A stretch of DNA of 64,000 nucleotides from Bretschneidera sinensis. Lineage: Eukaryota; Streptophyta; Magnoliopsida; Brassicales; Akaniaceae. Numbering within the stretch: the stretch's first letter is position 1; the number at the start of each line of letters is the position of its first letter. The stretch is from contig CM043702.1 in the NCBI GenBank assembly GCA_023935145.1, positions 102,895,088-102,959,087 on the forward strand, in the 5' to 3' direction. Made by a program: the position numbers and the translations under genes. Of this stretch, positions 1-12,047 are shown piece after piece. The notes beneath the pieces are model-generated. The model did not search any database and was not told where the DNA came from. It saw only the letters and a list, made by a program, of their open reading frames with translations.

Positions 1-287
1 ATTGTAATAGTTCTTATCATCTTCTTTCTTCTCTACTTGGTTTCTTCAAGAACTTGAGGTTTCTTGAAGAGGGTTGCTGGATTGTAAAGAACCATTGATT
101 TAGTGTAGAGAGTTCAGAGGAACTCATGGGGACGTAGGCTATTGCCAAACCTCGATAACAAATCGCTTGTCTTCTTTCTTTCTTTGATTTCTGGTCCTGT
201 TTTTGATTCCAAATCTTTACAAGTCATTCTAGACTTGGGTGTTTGGAAGATCACCACCTAGGCATCTTGTCAAGGTGATTTCCAATA
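1..287 (+). repeat. 5' LTR of copia-1 (3' portion only)
   Basis: The sequence is nearly identical to 5298-5582 in the downstream LTR. It ends in CCAATA where the intact family terminus is CCAACA, and the primer site follows immediately. The missing upstream part, about 700 bases, should lie to the left of the window. Confidence 0.92.
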
Positions 288-288
288 G

Positions 289-300
289 TGGTATTAGAGC
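289..300 (+). other. tRNA-iMet primer binding site of copia-1
   Basis: TGGTATTAGAGC follows the LTR after one base. It is one mismatch from TGGTATCAGAGC, the standard plant copia primer site complementary to initiator methionine tRNA. Confidence 0.88.
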
Positions 301-524
301 TTGGTTAGACGGTATCAGAGCAAGAACAAGAAGGTGACGGAGCCAAGACTCCAAGAATCAAAAATCAACTTCTTGGGTGATTAAAGAACGAAGTAAAGAT
401 CAAGATCAGATCGTGTTCTTGAGAGAGATTCAAGAATGGTGTTAAAATTCATCTGTGATCATGTTCTTGAGGTTGAAGAAAGCATTTTTTGGTATTGCAT
501 AAATCTGGGATCTTGTCCGCAAAG

Positions 525-1380
525 ATGGCTTCAAATTTCATTATTGAGAAGTTTGATGGAAAGGGAGATTTTTCCCTATGGAAGTGAAAGATCAAGGCTA
601 TTCTTATGCAACAGAAAGTGGACTTGGCTATTGGAGAAGATGATGCTTTTCCAGCAAGTGTGACGAAGGACCAGCGGACTGAAATGAAGAAGATGGCATG
701 CAGCACCGTCTTCTTACACATGTCGGATAGTGTCACAAGGGAGTGCGGAGACTCATAAGATTCGAATATTATATGGAAGAACCTAGATGAGTTGTTTCTT
801 ACCAAAACTCTCCCTAACAAGATTTATCTTCTTAAAAAAATCTTTGCTTTTAAAATGGATCCAAATAAAGAGTTGCAAAATAATCTTGATGTTTTTAATA
901 AACCATTTCAAGATTTGGCTAGTTGTAGTATTAAATTCCCAGATGAACAATTGGCTGTTATGTTGTTAAACTCTCTTCCTGATTGCTTTGATAATTTGAT
1001 TAATGCTATTGAGTATGGAAGAGATACTTTAACCAAGGAGATTGTGATCAATGTCATAAGGGCTTATGATTTCAAAGCCAAGATGAGGGAGGCATCAAGT
1101 GGAGAAGGGATGTTCGTAAGAGGAAGGCAGTAGCACTCAAGGCAACTACCAGAAGAAATCAAGAGGTAGAGGGCAGAGCCATAGGAGAGCACATTCTAAA
1201 TCAAGATTTGGAGGAAAGAGGTGCTTCTACTGCAACAAGGAAGGCCATTTCAAAAAAGATTGCAAGAAGAAGATGCGAGATGAAAGGAGAAGCCATACCA
1301 ACAATGGAGAGGCTTCGGTTGCCAAGAAAGAACAGCAAGATGATGTGCTTGTTGGGTGCTCAAATATGAGCAGGAGTCAA
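525..1380 (+). pseudogene. copia-1 gag, broken
   Basis: Copia-type Gag (UBN2-like) that would form the cytoplasmic virus-like particle. The likely start is ATG 525 (MASNF...), which aligns with the corresponding stretch of copia-2. In frame there are stops at about 582 (KR/W to stop), about 753 and 1129; a frameshift then moves the reading frame before the zinc knuckle at 1222-1263 (CFYC...GHFKKDC, CX2CX4HX4C), which binds the RNA. A basic stretch follows. It continues directly into pol as in other copia elements, which encode a single polyprotein. Copia-2 has the same protein with a 60-bp repeat expansion just before the knuckle; here that region holds a single unit. Confidence 0.87.
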
Positions 1381-4300
1381 GGCAGAGAGAAGTGGATTAT
1401 GGATTCTGGGTGCACTTATCAGATGTGCCCTCACAAGGAATTGTTCAAGAATTTCAAGGAGATCAATGATGGAAGGTCTTCTTAGGGAATAACAATTCTT
1501 GCTAAGTGAGGGGGATAGGAGACATCCAGTTGAGGATGTTTGATAGAGTCACAAGGCTGCTGCGGAAGGTAAGGTATCTTCCAGATTTGAAGAAGAATTT
1601 GATCTCATTAGGGCAGCTGGATTCCTTAGGCTACACATGCAAAGTAGAGGGAGGAAAGTTCAAGGTGGCTAAGGGATCTTTGGTAATGATCAAAGCAGCA
1701 AGAAGTGATGGACTCTATGAGATGATTGGAGAGACAGAAATCAATGATAAAGCAGTAAGCTTGATGGCTGAGATGGATAAGGCAACCCTTTGGCACGCTC
1801 GCTTGGGATACATGAGTGAAAAAGGCCTGCAAGTTCTTAGCAAGGATGGTCTATCTGGTGGTGACAAAGTAGAGAAACTTGATTTCTATGAAAGTTGCAT
1901 TCTTTGGAAGCAACATCGGGTCAGCTTCAACACCGAAGTGCATAAGTCTAAGGGGATTCTTGACTACATTCATTCGGACCTTTGGGGATCAGCAAGAACA
2001 CCAACACAGGGAGGTAACTTTTACTTTCTATCTTAAATTGATGATTATTCAAGAAAAGTCTGGGTTTATTTGCTTAGAAATAAATCAGATGCATTGAATA
2101 AATTTGTTGTGTGGAAAAAGTTGTTGGAGACTCAAATGGGTAGGGTAGTTAAGGCTTTACGAACCGATAATGGCTTAGAATTTTGTAATAAGGATTTTGA
2201 TAAATTTTGTGCGTTAAATGGCATTCTAAGGCATAAAACGGTTATAAAAACACCTCAGCAAATTGGAGTTGTTGGGAGGATGAATAAAACCCTTATGGAA
2301 AAGGTTTGATGCATGTTAATAGGATCCGATTTACCAAAACATTTTTGGGGAGTAGCTATGGCTACTACTACATACTTGGTAAATAGATCACCCTTTAGAG
2401 CTTTAGAGCTCAAGACTCCCATGGAGATGTGGAGTGGGAAACCCCCTGAATTAAGCAACCTTAGGACTTTTGGGTGTGCTGCATATGCACATCAAAAGAA
2501 GGATAAACTTAGCCCAAGGTCAAGAAAATGTGTATTTCTAGGGTATGGTGATGGGGTTAAGGGATATAGGTTGTGATCCTTACAAATGAAGGGCATGAAA
2601 CTCATAATAAGTAGGGATGTTATTTTTAATGAATTGTTATTTCCCTACTTGGAGAAAACTAACCCTGCAGGGGCTAGTGAGCAAACCAGTCCGGAAGTTG
2701 TGGAGCATTGCATCAAGGAGAGTTTGGTTCAGGTAGAGCAAGGAAGGCAAGAGGGTTCAGACTAGGTAGAGCCCTTGAATGAAGGCTATGCTTAAGGCAC
2801 TCAAGAGGAGGCTGAACTATAAGAGGTTGATGCAGCAAGTCAGAATGACTACTAGCTCACAAGGGACCGAGAAAGGAGGGTGGTGAGACCACCTTAGAGA
2901 TATGGGTTTGCGGATGTTAATGTAGCAGCTTCTTGGACAGAAGGAGAGGTTGAACTAGAAACTTACACGGATGCCATAGAGTGTAAGGATTTTTCAAAGT
3001 GGCAGCTGGCTATGGAGGAAGAAACGGATTCTTTGATGAAGAACAACTCTTTGGAGTTAGTGTCCAAACCAGAAAAATAGAGAGTTGTGGATTATAGATG
3101 GATCTAAGATCAAAGAAGGGAATACTCCAGGGGATAAATTCTAGTATAAAGCTAGGTTAGTAGCTAAGGGGTTCACACAAAAAGAAGGCATAGATTTCAC
3201 CGAAATCTTCTCACTGGTTGTGAAGTACAAGACGATACGGATAGTGTTAGCATTGGTGGTCCAATTTGATTGGGAAATCGAGAAAATAGATGTGAAGACA
3301 ACGTTTTTACATGGAGTCGATGGGACCATTTACATGCGGCAACCCGAAGGCTATGAGGAAGGAAGGCAGGGAGAGTTGATGTGCAAGAAATCTCTCTATG
3401 GCCTGAAGCAATCACCTCGGCAATAGAATAAGAGGTTTGATTCCTTTGTAATCAGCTTGGGTTTCATAAGGAGCTACTATGATTCGTGCTTGTACTACAA
3501 GGGGCAGAAGGTTGAGGAAATGGTGATCATCCTCATCTATGTTGATGATATGTTGCTGGTTGGGAGCAACATGGAGAGGATAAGGAAATTGAAGGCTCAA
3601 CTCAGTGAGGAGTTTGAGATGAAGGATCTTAGCCATGCACAGAAGATCCTTGGGATGTGTATCATCCAAGAAAGGGAGAGAAATGATTGAAGATCTCTCA
3701 AACTTCCTACATAGAGAAGATGATATCTAAATTCTCTATAGAAGATAGCAAATCAGTGAAGGTTCCTCTTACTGGTCATTTCAAGTTCTTCAGCGATCAA
3801 TGTCCGAGATTGGAGGCAGAGAAGAAGGAAATGGAAAAAGTCTCTTACTCTAGTGCGGTTGGTTATGTTATGTATGGTAAGCACTAGACTTGACATTGCT
3901 CATGCAATGAGTGTACTCAGCAGGTTTATGAGTATTCCCAAAAATGAGCATTGGCTTGGGATGAAGTGGTTGCTGAGGTACTTGAAGGGAAGCCCAGAAG
4001 TAGGGCTGGTTTATGAAAAGAGAGGTAAGTTCATCTGCCTTGAGGGTTTTGTGTATTTGGACTATGGAGCTGACCAGGATAAAAGGAGATTGATTACCTC
4101 CTACTTCTTCAACTTAAATGGATGTTGTGTAAGTTGGAAGGCTCAGTTGTAGCCTGTGGTAGCACTCTCAACAACTGAAGCTGAGTACATAGCGGCTACG
4201 GAGGCCATCAAGGAGGCTATATGGTGCAAAGGGTTGCTGGAAGAGTTAAAGGTACTAGAGGAGCAAGTTGTGGTGTTTTCGGATAATTAAAGTGCATTGC

Positions 4301-4503
4301 ACTTATGTAAGAATCCGGTGTTCCATGAGAGGACAAAGAACATGGATCGTCGGTATCATTTTATTCGAGAAAATGTTACGAAAGGATGCATTCATGTGGA
4401 CAAGGTAGCCATAGAAGAAAACCCTATGGATTTAGGTACTAAAGTTCTACCTCTAAGTAAGTTCAATCATTGCCTTGGACTACTTAGGATTGGAGTCGGT
4501 TGA
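1381..4503 (+). pseudogene. copia-1 pol (protease, integrase, RT, RNase H), broken
   Basis: Domains in order: protease DSG at 1402-1410; a 1-nt shift near 1480; GAG-pre-integrase and integrase core at about 1760-2576 with SDLWG, RTDNG and the later NKTLMEKV acidic site; a decayed linker 2577-2930; reverse transcriptase 2930-3690 with the catalytic YVDDMLLVG at about 3538-3564 intact; RNase H 3853-4503 with [11 protein letters not shown] and HERTK motifs. Stops interrupt every domain (for example at 2034, 2307, 2574, 3424, 4150). The segment 3232-3510 of RT is present here but deleted in both copia-2 and copia-3, so this copy is the reference for judging those deletions. Non-functional. Confidence 0.88.
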
Positions 4504-4583
4504 TTGATGACTCAAGATGAGTTTGGATCCTGAAGTTCTCTGCACAATGGTTCGGGTTTAAACACTTAGACAAAGGTAGAGAT

Positions 4584-5582
4584 AGTTGATATTTTTCTAA
4601 GGTTTAAACATGGTTTAAACATGGCTAAGGTTTAAACCAAGGTAGGAATAATAAATTTCAGCATGTTAAAGGAGTGCACACAAGTGTGCGCATCAATTTG
4701 GGTGTGTGTGCACACCTCCATTCAGCAAGACAAAAAAGTGCGCACAGCATCAGGAGGTCTAGCTTCAGTGTGCATTGAAGCCCTCCTTCTCCCGTGCTAC
4801 AGTATCCAGTAAGGGAGCTGCTGGAGGAAGGCCAGCTCCGCAACTCTCCCTCAGCAAGGCCGCGGTGCCCAGCAATTGTGAAAAAGGGTGTTTTGCCTAG
4901 CGCCGCAGCATGCCTTGTTCAAGGCCGCAGCGCTAGGCACACTGATGCACACATATTCCACTTGATTCAGCCTCTTGTTAAGTACATGGGTACAAGGTTA
5001 AAACACACAGAATCACTTAGGATTGATGGAGGGCCATGGTTGAGTGGTCATCAAGATCTAAGGGTAGAGATTGACTCTCAAGATTGGACAAGAAGTTGGT
5101 GCACTATATAAAGGGTCACATAGCTTCATTCTCCAAGTACATAAGAATATTGTGACATATTTTGAGGTCAATTATAATAGAGTGATAGACATACAAGAGA
5201 GAATTGTGTGAGAGTGCAAAGACACAAAACACAAGAGGGACTCATTGTAGTGAGGTTGGTTGTAAAAAGAGAGGAGTATAGATTAGATAGAGAGCATTGT
5301 AATAGTTCTTATCATCTTCTTTCTTCTCTTCTTAGTTTCTTCAAGAACTTGAGGTTTCTTGAAGAGGGTTGCTGGATTGTAAAGAATCATTGATTTAGTG
5401 CAGAGAGTTCAGAGGAACTCACGGGGATGTAGGCTATTGCTGAACCTCAATAACAAATCGCTTGTCTTCTTTCTTTCTTTGATTTTTGTTCCTATTTTCG
5501 ATTCCAAATCTTTACAAGTCATTCTAGACTTGAGTGTTTGGAAGATCACCGCCTGGGCATCTTGTCAAGGTGATTTCCAACA
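4584..5582 (+). repeat. 3' LTR of copia-1 with polypurine tract upstream
   Basis: The start is set by alignment with TGTTGGTATTTGTC of copia-2 (here mutated, AGTTGATATTTTTC); the end is CCAACA. Purine-rich CAAAGGTAGAGAT just before it (4571-4583) is the plus-strand primer. The LTR holds a GC-rich block at about 4845-4945 (repeated GGCCGC and AGCGC motifs) followed by a TATA box. The length of about 999 bases is close to the 968 and 950 of copia-2. Confidence 0.9.
5105..5112 (+). promoter_or_regulatory. TATA box of copia-1 3' LTR
   Basis: TATATAAA lies in a context (CTATATAAAGGGTCA) repeated at the matching place in the copia-2 LTRs (TTATAAAGGG, ATATAAAGGG) and in copia-3 at about 25160. This is the expected core promoter of the retroelement transcript. 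Confidence 0.7.
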
Positions 5583-6583
5583 CAATCAGTCATAAGAATT
5601 TACTCAAACAATTGAAACAGAACATTAATACTAAAAAAATCAGAATTATGCGAACATATTTGAAAATATTATGTCAAACAATGGTGAGGCTTCATCTTTA
5701 ACCTTAGATGAAGGTTTTAGCCACTCATGATTATGAAAATAAATTTCACAATTAAAGTGCTAAACATAAAACTTTAAACTCAACAGAAATAAATTACAAC
5801 TGACTATACATTGAGAGAAATTCCACTTGTAGTTGTTGTGCAGCGCTTCCCCCTTTGGTAACAAAGCCTTGGAGATCCCCCAGATTTCTCGTAGAAGTCT
5901 TCCTGATTACCCCCTTTTTGAGGAAGTGAAATAGGATTTTTATAGGGGAACTCTATGAGTGCAATGTGTTTAAATCTGATGTGGGATGTGTGGATATAGA
6001 ATTTGTTTCCAACCGATGTGGGATGTGGGATTTAAGCGTTCACATGCCCTTCAAAACTTCTGCCCACGCTGAAATCCTGCACAGCTTGACCTTTTTCTAC
6101 TAAAACAATCATAACTTTCTCTAGAAAAATCATATTTATGAGCCATAAAATTCCCCAGAAAATAGATATTCGGATCTTTCCAAGGATATATGGCTTATCT
6201 CCTAGTTCTTCCTGAATCATTACAATTTAATCCACAAAAATCACTTCTTCCACGCTAAAATCACGCACAGCCTGACCTTTATCCACTTAAACTACCAGAA
6301 CTTTCTTTAAAAAAATCATGTTTATGAGTCGTAAAATTCTCCAGAAAATAGACATCCGGATCTTTCCAGGCATATATAGCTCATATTCTGGTTCTTCCTT
6401 AATCAATACAGTTTAATCCACAAAAATGACTGATTTGTACTGGAATTATAGCAATTTAGTGAAACTCCTTTCCAAGTGCTTGTAAACCTGTAAAACAACG
6501 AAAAAAACAACTCAAAGTAACAAATTCCTAGGCTAACAAATGTAAATTAAAGGGCCAAAATATGCAATATTTGGCACTCATCA
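5583..6583 (-). mobile_element. LTR-like repeat fragment on minus strand
   Basis: On the minus strand this begins TGATGAGTGCCAAATATTGCA at 6583. Directly after it (6584 on the plus strand) the RNase H of gypsy A resumes in the middle of its coding sequence. That is the pattern of an LTR inserted into gypsy A, with possible target site GAAAT at 6584-6588. Its other end is hidden by copia-1, which ends at 5582, so copia-1 probably inserted into it. No convincing ORF is present. It contains the tandem duplication listed separately. Whether it is a solo LTR or part of a complete element cannot be told from this window. Confidence 0.6.
6057..6429. repeat. Tandem duplication, two units of about 187 bp
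   Basis: Unit 1 (6057-6243) and unit 2 (6244-6429) align end to end. Both start CTTCT(G/T)C..CACGCT, run through a shared core with TTATGAG(C/T)C(A/G)TAAAATT, and end TTTAATCCACAAAAAT. Divergence is spread by point changes, so the duplication is not recent. Confidence 0.85.
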
Positions 6584-8420
6584 GAAATTACCTGACCCAT
6601 GATTTAGAATTAGTTGTCATAGTTTTTACTTTGAAAATTTGGAGACATCATCTGTGTGGAGCCACTTGTGAATTTTTTACTAATCATAAGAGTTTAACAC
6701 TTTTACCTACCCATAGAGAGTTGAATTTGAGGCAGAGGAGGTGGATAGAGTTTATTAGTGACTATGACTGTACAATTCACCATCATCTAGGGAAGGCTAA
6801 TATAGTAGCTAATGCACTGAGTAGAAAGTCTATAGGGAGATTAGCTGCTATTGGGAGTCATGATATTGGCTTGATGGTAGAATTAAGAGAAATTAGAATG
6901 CAGTTGAGTATCAGTGATAGATGAGTATTGATGGAAAATATGGTGGTATAATCTTCTATTATTGATTGCTTGTTTAAACATGCAAAATAAAGATGAGGGA
7001 TAGAGAAGATCAAGTACGAAGTATTAAGTGAGAAGGAAACTTAGTTCAAAATTAGGGATGATGGTATGGTGGTATTTAGACATAAAGTTTGTGCTCCTAA
7101 TGATGTTGAGATGAGAAAGGTGATACTAAGAGAGGCTCATTATTCTGTGTATTCTATGTACCCGGGAAATAATAAGATGTATAAGGGGTTGAGACAAAAT
7201 TATTGGTGGTCAATGATGAAGAGGAATATAGGTGAGTATATTTTTAGATGTTTGATTTTTCAATAGGTGAAGTTTGAGAATAGACATCCGGCTGGTTTAT
7301 TACAGCCTCTTCCAGTACCTGAATAGCCATTGGAGTCTGCCAATATAGATTTCGCTTCTGGTTTTCTCCATACCCAGAGAGGTCATGATTCTGTATGAGT
7401 TAAAGTGGATAGACTTTCTAAGTCTTCACATTTCCTTCCTATTAAAACTACCTAGAGTCCTGAAAAGTTGGCTAGGTGGTATATAGCTAAGATTGTGAGA
7501 TTACATTAAGTATCTTTGAGTATTGTATTAGATAGAGATTCTAGATTTACTTCTAGATTTTGGAGGCGTTTTCAGAAAGCTATGGGTACACAGTTGCAGT
7601 TTAGTATAACTTTTCATCCTCAAACTGATGGGCAGACAAAGAGGATCATTAGAATACAGGAGGATATGCTAAGGGCAAGTGTATTGAGTTTTTTCAGTGA
7701 GCTGGGATGCCCATTTACCTTTAATCTAATTTTCATACAATAATCAATATCAACCTAGTATTGGGATGGCACCATTTGAGGATTTATATGGTAGAAGGTG
7801 TAGAACTCCAATATGTTGGAAAGAGGTTGGAGAGAGAAAGATATTTGGTCCAGAAATGGTAGATTTGACTACTGAGAGAATCAAACTAGTTAGAGAGAAC
7901 CTTAGAGCAACAAAAAATAGACAAAAATGATATGCCGATAATAGAAAACGAAATCTTGAGTTTAAAGTTAGTGACTGGGTGTATTTGAAGATATCTCCGT
8001 GGAATGGTGTATTAAGATTTAAAAAGAAATGAAAGTTGAGTCTGAGATTTGTGGGGCCCTATGAGGTGATTGAAAGAGTTGGATAAGTAGAATATAGATT
8101 GGGTTTGCCTCTAGAGTTAAAGAAATTGCACAATGTTTTTCATGTTTCACTTTTGAGAAAAAGTTTACATGATGAATCCCATAGTATTCCGAGTCAAGCT
8201 GTAGAACTTCAAGAAGATTTGACATTTATGTAAGTACCACTCAAAATTCTAGACAGAAAGGAACAAGTTATGTGTAACAAAATTATTCCTTTAGTTCAAG
8301 TGTTATGGCAGAACAAAGATGTTGAAGAAACTACTAGGGAGCATGAGGCAAGAATGATGAAAGATTACCCCCAACTTTTTCATGAGCTAGGTAAGGAAAT
8401 TTCGGGACGAAATTTTTATA
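6584..8420 (+). pseudogene. gypsy A pol 3' part: RNase H, integrase, C-terminal domain
   Basis: RNase H residues (LTHDLELVV..., then [22 protein letters not shown]) are followed by the integrase zinc-binding region (about 7130-7266), a core with VLDRDSRFTSRFW at about 7525 and a later glutamate region (QTDGQTKRIIRIQEDMLR at about 7620), then a chromovirus-type tail (FVGPYEVIERVG, LHNVFHVSLLRK). The tail ends in a stretch like a chromodomain remnant (VLWQNKDVEETTREHEARM, 8308-8365), where functional relatives bind heterochromatin. Stops at 6922, 7264, 7325, 7508, 7741 and others make it non-functional. Confidence 0.83.
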
Positions 8421-9995
8421 AGGAGTGTAGAATTGTAATACCAATGCTCATAAAATAAGGGTAAAGAAGTAATTTTATATATATTATATTGAATTAAATA
8501 ATCCATAAATGAAAGATTTAGTATTGATTTGAAATAATATTTGAAAGATGAGATTGAAAATTTTGTTGGAAAGTGTTAGAAATTTTTGAAGAAGAAAATA
8601 CTGAAAACTACAAAATTTGATATTGAAATGAAAGAATTTTGAAGAACAATATGGAATAGAGTTGAGGAAAATAATTAGAAAAGTTTATGGAAGAAAATAT
8701 AATTTTTTTCTATATTCTTATAATTTTTTGAAAATTATTTTTGAAGGAAGAAAAAGATGAAAAATAGATTTTTAAGGAAAAATGGCATGGAAAATTGAAA
8801 ATAAATAATGAAAAAAGGGTAAATTTTACAAGTTGAAAGGTGGGTGGTATTACTGTAAATAAATGATGGCAAAACTGTAATTTTTAAATTATGGCAGAAT
8901 CGTAAATAATATATGGTAAAACTGTAATTTTTAAATGATAAAAAAACGTAATGGTGAAGCGGTGTAGATACGCGAAGAATGTGGGTTGAGTAATATTTTT
9001 ATAGATTCTTATAATATAATATAATAATTAATAAAAAATATATTATAATATATAAAAAAAGGAAAACGACAAATTAAAGGGGAAGATGTCTTCATGTGAA
9101 GGAGCAGACTTTGGTATTTGAAGTTTTAAAAAAATATATTTTATAATATAAAAAAAAATTTACAAAGCTTTAAAACTCTCTGAAACCATTAGAGAGTTCA
9201 TTTTTATGCCTAAATGGTATTTTCGTTTAGTTTCTCTCCTTTCTTCAACTCTATTTCTTGGAGCAAAAGTTGGAAAGAAATTCTCCAAAAGAATTAGATA
9301 ATTACAGTCATTCAACTATAATAGTAAGATTTCATAATGTTTGGGTAAGTTTTTTTATAAAACTTCTATTTCAATTTTATGTTACAAAGAAATATTTAAC
9401 TAAAGAATTGTTGTCATATATTTACATATAACTTCAGTTACAAAATAATATTGGAATTGAAAAACTAAATATATAATTTAATAATTATATAGTTAGAATT
9501 AAATTATGAAATAGTAAGATTAATGAAAGTTTATGGTTAGGCATTGGTAATCAGCAATCCCAAGAAATTATTGAAAGAAGTAAGAAAGACAAAGAGGAGA
9601 TCGACGAGTAGCTTTAAGTGCTACGCGGTGAGTATGATTTACCTTTAGTAATCGAGACCAATAAACGTAGGAATTGATGATAATTGAATTAATTGTTGAA
9701 TTATAATGATTGGATGATGTATTTTCTTTTATCTATGGTAATTGATTAATTGAATAAGGATTAAATGATATGTTAAAAATTAATTATATAAGAAGTTATA
9801 TTTTAAAAAGGACGGACTAATGAAAAATATATTGAAAAGATATATGAAATTCTTGAAAGATATGATTGAAAAATTTATATGATATATAAGGAGACAATTT
9901 AATATATGATAAAATAATAATTTTGTGAAAGAGATAGTTGAATTTAATGTTTTGATATATGCTTACTTGCATGTTATTATTCATATGTATAAAGG

Positions 9996-10055
9996 GAAGA
10001 CCAGGAAGGCAACTGGTCAGGCTGAGAAGATCATGAAGGTAGTTGGTCTAGCTGA
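9996..10055. repeat. 30-bp tandem repeat in LTR A, 2 units
   Basis: Two units of GAAGAC/TCA(G/T)GAAGG...CTGA lie just upstream of CATGTCGACATGTGGG. LTR B has four units at the same place (23464-23584). Confidence 0.8.
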
Positions 10056-10742
10056 AGCATGTCGACATGTGGGAATATGTTCCCATATGATAATATGAAA
10101 TGAACTTATGAAAATGAAAGAAAGATAATTTAAATTTATACATTTATCTTTTAAATATTTATTACTGTTGGCTGAGATGTTAAAGAATTCGTCTTGATTA
10201 TGAAATGATTGATAGACAGATGAGTTTCATAATGAGACAACTTTGACGATAAATGAATTGAAAGGATGATATAATAAAGAATTATATGATCAATTGTTTG
10301 TATGATGTGAGCCTTATGATGAGGATATTAAATTGATAAAATATATAAGAAGAAAACGGATATGATTGGTATATGAGATATATGAATTGAAAGATGATAG
10401 CCTGATAATTTATTTATAAAGAGATTGAACAATGATTGAATTAGTGTGTGAGAAGAGATAGATGATTAATTATGCGGATTTAATAATGATCGAATATAAC
10501 TAGAAGTATACAAATCGAGTACTTCTAGTAAATTTAATTCACCGAGCTTGTGAAGCTCACTCCTCATTGTTAAATAACTTTAGGTGGCAGGCAAGATAGA
10601 TAAATTTGTGAGTTGAGATTCAAAATGAGTTATTATATGTAAGTCTCGTGGTCCACATCCTTAGACTAATGGAAGAAGAAGAAAGAAAATTTCAAAAAAA
10701 AAATAATTGTAGATATTCATGCATATTTAATATGTTGTATAT

Positions 10743-11710
10743 TGTTGGTATTTGTCTAAGGTTTAAACATGGTTAAGGTTTAAACAAGTAGGTGGAAGAG
10801 TGAAGTTCAGCATGTTAAAGGAGTGCACACAAGTGTGCGCCTCACTTTGGGTGTGTGCACACCTCTCCTTTCAGCAAGACAAAGAAGTGCGCACAGCTTT
10901 GAAGGGTCCAGCATCAGTGTGCGCCGCAGCCTTGCTCCTCCTAGGCCACTGTACCTAGAAAGTGAGGATGTTGGAGGAAGGCCAAGGCCGTGACGGCCCC
11001 CACCCAAGGCTGCGACGCCCAGAAAGTGGTGAAAAGGTGTTTTGCCCAAGGCCGCAGCGCGCCCTGTTCAGTGCCTAGGCGCTAGGCACACTGATGCACA
11101 CATGATTGATTAACTTGATTCAGCCTTTTGGTAGGTGTGTGGGTGCAAGTCCAAAATGCACAGCATCACTTAGGATTGATGGAGGTCCAAGGTTGATTGG
11201 TCATCAAGATCTAAGGGTGGAGAATGACACTCAATATTGAACAAGAAGTTGGTACACTTTATAAAGGGTCACCTAGGTTCAATCTCAATATGGAATGTAA
11301 TGTGAAAGGCATTATGACAAGACACAAGTGAGACACAAGAGTGTGTGTGAATGAGAGAATTGTGTGAGAGTGCAAAGACACAGACATACAAGAGGGACTC
11401 ATTAGAGAGACAGGTTGTAAAGAGAGAGATTAGTATAGTAAGTGATTAGGTCTTTCTTGTTCTATTCTTTGTTCCTTCAAGAACTTGTGGATTCTTGAAG
11501 AGGGTTGTTGTAACTTGTAAGAACCATTGAGATTTAGTGCAAAGAGTTCAGAGGAACTCACGGGGACGTAGACTATTGCCGAAACTCGATAATCGCTTCT
11601 CATCTTTTCTTTCTTGCTTTTGTTTGCTATTTCATTTCATTACAAGTCATTCTAGACTTGGGTGTTTGGAAGATCACCACCTGGGCATCTTGTCAAGGTG
11701 ATTTACAACA
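10743..11710 (+). repeat. 5' LTR of copia-2
   Basis: TGTTGG...ACAACA, 968 bp. It holds the same GC-rich block (about 10975-11090) and TATA context as copia-1. Differences from the 3' LTR are scattered over the whole length, so the insertion is not recent. Confidence 0.93.
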
Positions 11711-11711
11711 G

Positions 11712-11723
11712 TGGTATCAGAGC
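11712..11723 (+). other. tRNA-iMet primer binding site of copia-2
   Basis: TGGTATCAGAGC, a perfect match to the standard plant copia primer site, lies one base after the LTR. Confidence 0.93.
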
Positions 11724-12047
11724 TTTGGTTAGAGGGTATTAGAGCAAGAACAAGAAGGTGACGGAGCAAGAGTCTAAGAATCGAAGGTCAACTTCTTGGG
11801 TGATTCAAGAACAGAGTTAAGATCTATATTTGATCGTGTTCTTGAGGTGAATCAAGAATGGAGTTAAGATCAATATCTGATCGTGTTCTTGAGGGTGATT
11901 CAAGAATGGAGTAAAGATCAAGATCTGATCGTGTTCTTGAGGGTGATTCAAGAACTGTATTGAGATCAATCTTCGATCTGTGTTTTTGAGGTTTAGAAGA
12001 AGTTGAAAAGCACTTGTGGGTGCTACAAAAATCTGGGATCATCTCCA

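Larger units (their letters stand above)
1..5582 (+). mobile_element. Ty1/copia retrotransposon copia-1, decayed, 5' end outside window
   Basis: The order LTR, initiator-tRNA primer site, gag with CCHC knuckle, protease, integrase, reverse transcriptase, RNase H, LTR is that of Ty1/copia. The start of the window lies inside the 5' LTR, because its first 287 bases match the end of the 3' LTR at 4584-5582. The coding part carries many stops and several frameshifts, so the copy is dead. It appears to sit inside another repeat (5583-6583); its left target duplication is outside the window, so this cannot be confirmed. Of the three copia copies of this family here, it alone keeps the central part of reverse transcriptase. 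The Tork/Tnt1-like assignment is inference. Confidence 0.93.
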
